From: Streptomyces echinatus
Lineage (GTDB): Bacteria > Actinomycetota > Actinomycetes > Streptomycetales > Streptomycetaceae
DNA: 64,000 nucleotides
Direction of reading: 5' to 3'
Assembly: GCF_014203595.1 (NCBI RefSeq)
Contig: NZ_JACHJK010000008.1
Coordinates: forward strand, 62,001-126,000
Shown here: one piece after another, positions 60,195 to 64,000 of the stretch
Layout of the letters: each line of letters begins with the position of its first letter
Numbering within the stretch: position 1 is the stretch's first letter
Program-made: the position numbers and the translations under genes
The notes under the pieces: generated by a model
The model's input: the letters and a program-made list of their open reading frames with translations, nothing else
Databases searched by the model: none
Told to the model about the DNA's origin: nothing

Positions 60195-60358
60195 GGGGTT
60201 TCGTTTGGATCAGCCCGGGTCCGCGACGCCCGGCACGGCACCTCGCCGCGTTGTCGGACCACCCGAGTACGCCCAGTACGCGGATGGTCCTCCGCCTTGC
60301 GATGCACCGCACCGGACGCCGCGGCCTGATCCGACCTGATCCAAACGAAACCCCCTAG
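60191..60358. mobile_element. MITE-like element with perfect 22-nt inverted ends
   Basis: The ends 60191-60212 and 60337-60358 are perfect inverted repeats (CTAGGGGTT-type start, TTTGGATCA inner end), enclosing about 124 nt with further inner pairing (GGACCACCCG with CGGATGGTCC at about 60258-60291). There is no coding capacity. CTAG at both outer edges may be a 4-bp target duplication as made by IS5-group transposases. The left CTAG supplies the stop codon of the preceding gene. Class assignment is inference. Confidence 0.7.
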
Positions 60359-60371
60359 TCGCCGCCGCACG

Positions 60372-60405
60372 CTCAGGGGCGCCCTCGGCCGAGGGCGCCC
60401 CTGAG
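60372..60405. terminator. Perfect 17-bp palindromic hairpin
   Basis: The 34-nt sequence (start CTCAGGGGCGCCC, end GGGCGCCCCTGAG) is a perfect palindrome, so it forms a strong hairpin in RNA from either strand. It is probably the terminator of the PG_binding_4 gene, displaced from its stop by the MITE-like insertion. Confidence 0.8.
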
Positions 60406-60464
60406 CCGCCGTCCGGCCCGGCGTCATCCGCCGCCGTACCCGCCGTCCGGCCCGGCGTCATCCG
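60406..60464. repeat. Two exact 25-nt direct repeats
   Basis: The 25-nt sequence beginning CCGCCGTCCGGCCC and ending GGCGTCATCCG occurs at 60406-60430 and 60440-60464, 34 nt apart. It follows the terminator and precedes the operon promoter; it may be a chance duplication. Confidence 0.8.
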
Positions 60465-60470
60465 ATCCGC

Positions 60471-60484
60471 ATGACATCTGTCAT
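60471..60484. promoter_or_regulatory. Likely response-regulator site ATGACA-TC-TGTCAT
   Basis: ATGACA and TGTCAT are a perfect inverted pair with a 2-nt gap, 52 nt upstream of the ABC-ATPase start. NarL/LuxR-type regulators of kinase-linked ABC operons often bind such TGACA-n2-TGTCA sites, and the operon encodes such a regulator at its end. Autoregulation is therefore the simplest reading. Confidence 0.5.
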
Positions 60485-60535
60485 CCGGCTCTCAGGACCG
60501 CCGACACTGCCCGGCACCCGGCCCTCACCGCGAAC

Positions 60536-61471
60536 ATGGTCGCCATGACGACGACAGCGGCACCGGCCACCACCCCGGTGGTCGGGTTCGACCAGGTGAC
60601 CAAGACGTACGGGGACGTGCGGGCCGTCGACGGCCTCTCGCTCCGGCTGTACCCGGGCGAGACCGTCGCCCTCCTCGGCCCGAACGGGGCCGGCAAGTCC
60701 ACCACCCTGGACCTGCTCCTCGGGCTCAAGCCCGCCGACGGCGGCAGGGTCAGCCTGTTCGGCACCAGCCCGCGCGAGGCGATCGTCGCCGGGCGGGTCG
60801 GGGCCATGCTGCAGAGCGGCGGGCTGATGGACGGGGTCACCGTCGCCGAACTGGTGAAGCTGTCCTGCTCCCTGCACCCGCGGCCGTACCCGGTCTCCGA
60901 CGTGCTGGCACGCGCGGGCATCGCCCAGATCGCCGACCGCAAGGTCGACAAGCTCTCCGGCGGCCAGGCCCAGCGGGTCCGGTTCGCCCTCGCGACCGCC
61001 GGCGACAGCGACCTGATCATCCTGGACGAGCCGACCACCGGCATGGACGTCTCCTCCCGCCAGGCCTTCTGGGCCACCATGCGGGAGCAGGCCGACCAGG
61101 GCCGTACCGTCCTGTTCGCCACCCACTACCTGGAAGAGGCCGACGCCATCGCCGACCGGGTGCTGGTGCTGCACCGCGGCCGGCTCCTCGCCGACGGCAC
61201 GGCGGCCGAGATCAAGGCCAAGGCCGGTGCCCGCCGGGTCTCCTTCGACCTGGAGGGGGAGATCGACGAGGCGGCCCTGCGCGGCCTGCCCTTCCTCACC
61301 TCGATCGACGTATCGGGCCAGACGGTCCGCATCCAGTCCTCCGACGCCGACGCGACCGTCCACGCCGTGTACGGCCTCGGCGTCTACCCCCGCAATCTCG
61401 AGGTCGCCGGCCTCGGCCTGGAGCAGGCGTTCGTCGCCATCACCGCCGCCGAGGAGGCGAAGCAGTCGTGA
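60536..61471 (+). CDS. ABC exporter ATP-binding protein
   Basis: The protein has 311 residues. Walker A is GPNGAGKST, signature LSGGQAQR, Walker B LIILDEP, and THYLEEAD carries the switch His, as in DrrA/ABC-2 exporters. A C-terminal extension (about 230-311) is typical of drug-exporter ATPases. ATG 60536 or 60545 is possible; neither has a strong ribosome site. It overlaps the permease gene by four bases. The substrate is unknown. Confidence 0.9.
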   Translation: MVAMTTTAAPATTPVVGFDQVTKTYGDVRAVDGLSLRLYPGETVALLGPNGAGKSTTLDLLLGLKPADGGRVSLFGTSPREAIVAGRVGAMLQSGGLMDGVTVAELVKLSCSLHPRPYPVSDVLARAGIAQIADRKVDKLSGGQAQRVRFALATAGDSDLIILDEPTTGMDVSSRQAFWATMREQADQGRTVLFATHYLEEADAIADRVLVLHRGRLLADGTAAEIKAKAGARRVSFDLEGEIDEAALRGLPFLTSIDVSGQTVRIQSSDADATVHAVYGLGVYPRNLEVAGLGLEQAFVAITAAEEAKQS

Positions 61472-62208
61472 ACAGCCTGATCAAGCTCGAAGTGTCCCGC
61501 GCCCTGCGCAACCGCAAGTTCCTGTTCTTCTCCGTGATCTACCCCGCCGGACTGTTCCTGCTGATCGCGGGCGGCGCCGACAGCCACACCAGGATGGACG
61601 GCACGGGCCTGACCCTGCCGACCTACATGATGGTCTCCATGGCCTCCTTCGGCGCCCTGACCGCCGTCCTCATGGGCAACAGCGAGCGCATCGCCAAGGA
61701 GCGCGAGAGCGGGTGGGTACGGCAGCTGCGGCTGACCACCCTGCCCGGGCGCGGGTACGTCCTCGCCAAGACCGCCAGCGCGGCCGTGGTCAGCCTGCCG
61801 TCCATCGTGGTCGTGTTCGTGGTCGCCGCCGCCGTGAAGGACGTACGCCTCGGCGCCGGGCAGTGGCTCGGCCTCACCGGCGCGATCTGGGCCGGCAGCC
61901 TGGTCTTCGCCGCGCTCGGCGTCGCCCTCGGCTACCTCGCCAGCGGGGACGCGGTCCGCCCGATCACGATGATCATCTACTTCGGCCTGTCCATGCTGGG
62001 CGGCCTGTGGATGCCGACGACCACCTTCCCGCAGTGGCTGCAGGACATCGCCAAGTGGCTGCCCACCCACGCGTACGCTTCCCTGGGGCGGGCGATCGAA
62101 CAGAGCCAGGCGCCGCACGCCCAGGACATCGGCGTCCTCGCGGTCTCCTTCGTCCTCTTCGCCGGCGGCGCCGCCTGGCTGTACCGGAAGGACACGCTGA
62201 AGGCGTGA
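61468..62208 (+). CDS. ABC-2 type exporter permease
   Basis: The protein has 246 residues with six helices (FFSVIYPAGLFLLIAGG, YMMVSMASFGALTAVLMG, AAVVSLPSIVVVFVVAAA and others). ERIAKERESGWVRQLRLT is the typical ABC-2 loop. It starts at GTG in a GTGA overlap with the ATPase gene and ends in another overlap with the kinase gene, so all four genes act as one unit. It exports a drug, lipid or peptide, probably in response to membrane stress (inference). Confidence 0.88.
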   Translation: MNSLIKLEVSRALRNRKFLFFSVIYPAGLFLLIAGGADSHTRMDGTGLTLPTYMMVSMASFGALTAVLMGNSERIAKERESGWVRQLRLTTLPGRGYVLAKTASAAVVSLPSIVVVFVVAAAVKDVRLGAGQWLGLTGAIWAGSLVFAALGVALGYLASGDAVRPITMIIYFGLSMLGGLWMPTTTFPQWLQDIAKWLPTHAYASLGRAIEQSQAPHAQDIGVLAVSFVLFAGGAAWLYRKDTLKA

Positions 62209-63398
62209 GCACGATGACGGAAGACCGGCAGGGAATGCCCAAGCACACGCCCGTGGGGTGGCCGCCCCGCAACCGGCGCGAGCTGCTGGTCAAGACGCTG
62301 TGGATCGCGGTCTGGCTGGTCTTCCTCAGCTCGCCGGTCGACGACCTGGTCAACGGCGGCCACAGCACCGCCGCCACCGTGGCCGGCGCACTCGGCCTCA
62401 CCGCCTTCGTCGGGGTCTATCTGACGCTGGTCTTCCGCAACATGGGCCGGCCGTTCGACCCGCGGACCGTGCTCACCCTGGGCGGGATCCTCGGCGTGCT
62501 CGCCCCGCTGCTGGCCTCCACCCTCGGCAGCGCCTGGCTGGGCCTCTTCGTCTACCTGTCGGTCGCCTTCGGGGCCACCCTGCCGCTGCGGGCCGCCTAC
62601 TGGGCCATCCCCGCCTCCGGCGTGGTGATGTACCTGATCGGTCTGCGCTTCCACGAGGAGAAGGAGGCTCGGGGCCTGCTCCTGCTCGTCGTGCTCATCG
62701 GGTTCGCGATGACCGGCGTGGGACAGCTCGTGCGCACCACCATCGAGCTGCGCAAGGCCCGGGCCACCGTCGCCCAGCTCGCCGCCAACGAGGAGCGCCT
62801 CCGCCTCGCCCGCGACCTGCACGACCTGCTCGGCCACTCGCTGTCGCTGATCACGCTGAAGAGCGAGCTGGCCGGCCGGATGCTGCCCGGCCATCCCGAC
62901 AAGGCGGCCCAGCAGGTCGCCGACATCGAACAGGTCAGCCGGCAGGCCCTGGTGGACGTCCGGGAGGCCGTCACCGGCTACCGGCGGCCCCGGCTCGCCG
63001 CCGAACTCGCGGGCACCCAGGTCGCCCTGACCGCCGCCGGGGTGACGGCCGAGGTGCCCGCCGAACCCGACCTCACCGGGGTCGCCGAGGAGTCCGAGTC
63101 CGCGCTCGCCTGGTCGCTGCGCGAAGCGGTCACCAACGTGGTCCGGCACAGCGGCGCCGACGCTTGCGTCGTCCGGCTGCTGCGCCTCCAGACCCTCGAC
63201 GGGCCGGTGCTCGAACTCCGCGTCGAGGACAACGGATCCGGCGGCTCCGGCAAGGGGCCCGGCAACGGTCTGACCGGCCTGACGGAACGGCTGGAGAAGG
63301 CCGGCGGCACCCTGGAGGCGGGCCGGGTCAAGCACGGGTTCCGGCTGGTCGCCCGCGTCCCCGCGGCCACCTCGGCCGACGTAGTATCCGGGGCATGA
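62205..63398 (+). CDS. NarL/DesK-type sensor histidine kinase
   Basis: The protein has 397 residues from GTG 62205; ATG 62214 is also possible. Five or six membrane helices form the sensor, with hardly any outer domain, as in kinases that sense membrane state or a linked transporter. The phosphorylated His lies in ERLRLARDLHDLLGHSLSL, the HisKA_3 pattern. The ATPase domain has REAVTNVVRHS and DNGSGGSG...GNGLTGLTERL. It pairs with the regulator directly downstream (overlap of four bases). Confidence 0.9.
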   Translation: MSTMTEDRQGMPKHTPVGWPPRNRRELLVKTLWIAVWLVFLSSPVDDLVNGGHSTAATVAGALGLTAFVGVYLTLVFRNMGRPFDPRTVLTLGGILGVLAPLLASTLGSAWLGLFVYLSVAFGATLPLRAAYWAIPASGVVMYLIGLRFHEEKEARGLLLLVVLIGFAMTGVGQLVRTTIELRKARATVAQLAANEERLRLARDLHDLLGHSLSLITLKSELAGRMLPGHPDKAAQQVADIEQVSRQALVDVREAVTGYRRPRLAAELAGTQVALTAAGVTAEVPAEPDLTGVAEESESALAWSLREAVTNVVRHSGADACVVRLLRLQTLDGPVLELRVEDNGSGGSGKGPGNGLTGLTERLEKAGGTLEAGRVKHGFRLVARVPAATSADVVSGA

Positions 63399-64000
63399 CG
63401 AGCACGATCAAGGTCCTGCTGGCCGAGGACCAGTCGATGGTCCGCGAGGCTCTGGCCGCGCTGCTCGGCCTGGAGGACGACATCGAGGTCGTCGCCCAGG
63501 TCGCGCGCGGCGACGAGGTGCTCGCCGCCGTCGCCGCCCACGGCGTGGACGTGGCGCTGCTCGACATCGAGATGCCCGGCTGCACCGGCATCGAGGCCGC
63601 GGCCCGGGTGCGCCGCGAGTTCCCGCGGGTCAGGCTGGTCGTCCTGACCACCTTCGGCCGGCCCGGCTATCTGCGCAGCGCCATGGAGGCGGGCGCCGAC
63701 GCCTTCCTCGTCAAGGACGCCCCGGCCGCCCAGCTCGCCGAGGCGATCCGCAAGGTGCTGGCCGGTGAACGGGTCATCGACCCCACGCTGGCCGCCGCCG
63801 CGCTCGCCGAGGGCGCGAACCCGCTCACCGAGCGCGAACGCGAGGTGCTCCGCGCTGCGGCCGACGGCTCCACCAACGCCGAACTGGCCCGGGCCCTGCA
63901 CCTCTCCCAGGGCACGGTCCGCAACTACCTGTCGACGGCCATCCAGAAACTGGCGGTCCGCAACCGCGCGGAGGCGGTACGCATAGCCCGCGACAAGGGC
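63395..64000 (+). CDS. NarL/LuxR-family response regulator, partial at window end
   Basis: ATG 63395 overlaps the kinase stop (ATGA). 202 residues are visible and the frame is still open at base 64000; probably only a few residues are missing. The receiver domain has AEDQ (acidic pair), the phosphorylated Asp in ALLDIEMP and the Lys in FLVKDAP. The LuxR-type helix-turn-helix is LTEREREVLRAAADGSTNAELA through VRNYLSTAIQKL. It is expected to control the ABC operon through the palindrome at 60471. Confidence 0.92.
   Translation, partial: MTSTIKVLLAEDQSMVREALAALLGLEDDIEVVAQVARGDEVLAAVAAHGVDVALLDIEMPGCTGIEAAARVRREFPRVRLVVLTTFGRPGYLRSAMEAGADAFLVKDAPAAQLAEAIRKVLAGERVIDPTLAAAALAEGANPLTEREREVLRAAADGSTNAELARALHLSQGTVRNYLSTAIQKLAVRNRAEAVRIARDKG

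Noticed and set aside
60191..60358. Inverted-repeat element considered as a plain terminator
   Set aside because: The arms are 22 nt long and 124 nt apart, far too distant for an intrinsic terminator; a compact terminator follows at 60372-60405.

Overview
The window is high-GC actinomycete DNA and almost certainly comes from a Streptomyces chromosome. Indicators are GTG and TTG starts, genes overlapping by four bases, Streptomyces-type small proteins, DUF397/XRE regulator pairs, SpoIIE-type phosphatases with RsbW-like domains, mycothiol synthesis (MshB) and a bldK locus beside typA/bipA. From memory, the order sdh-like genes, typA, bldKABCDE, a second peptide ABC operon, S9 peptidase, mshB resembles the SCO5106-SCO5126 region of S. 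coelicolor. No tRNA, rRNA or CRISPR array was seen.

Layout. 1-1552: the 3' end of an RHS polymorphic toxin gene and its immunity gene. 1572-5586: a compact peptide-modification-like locus. A 25-codon peptide gene ending in a Gly-rich tail and an M14 carboxypeptidase run leftwards; an E1/ThiF-like enzyme and an M50 membrane protease run rightwards. 5689-11634: SseB/DUF1266 protein, serpin, DUF4190 membrane protein, GntR regulator, a small SPOR-like protein, a Nudix hydrolase and an RsbW-like ATPase. 11907-17810: a PAS-PAS-GAF-SpoIIE-HATPase protein, a membrane protein resembling the C-terminal part of TPM-domain proteins, and a GH18-like membrane-anchored protein. 17844-21758: succinate dehydrogenase/fumarate reductase subunits with a small coiled-coil protein. 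22073-26332: a lipoprotein solute-binding protein and TypA.

26748-47926 holds three complete five-gene oligopeptide ABC importers. The first is the probable bldKABCDE operon (+). The second has the same gene order but is inverted (-), with a GT39-like membrane protein and a methyltransferase lying between the two. The third (+) has a different gene order. A short leader ORF upstream of bldKA looks like the stump of a deleted binding-protein gene.

48037-57640: an S9 peptidase, a tiny membrane protein, then a DUF397 / XRE-DUF5753 pair in which the XRE gene is split by a 2,492-nt group II intron (51439-53930, minus strand). Removing the intron at its consensus ends restores one 285-residue reading frame. 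A winged-helix/zinc-ribbon protein with 15 tandem hexapeptide repeats, a Uma2-like nuclease, mshB and a DUF6113-like membrane protein follow. 57834-64000: a PG_binding_4 membrane protein with a huge disordered N-terminus, a 168-nt MITE-like element with perfect 22-nt inverted ends, then an ABC-2 exporter co-transcribed with a NarL-type sensor kinase and a response regulator that runs off the window.

The most interesting points are the E1/M50/M14/peptide locus, the in-frame group II intron on the sense strand of a regulator, and the inverted bldK-like duplication. Functional statements rest on motif recognition by eye; no database search or structure prediction was run.
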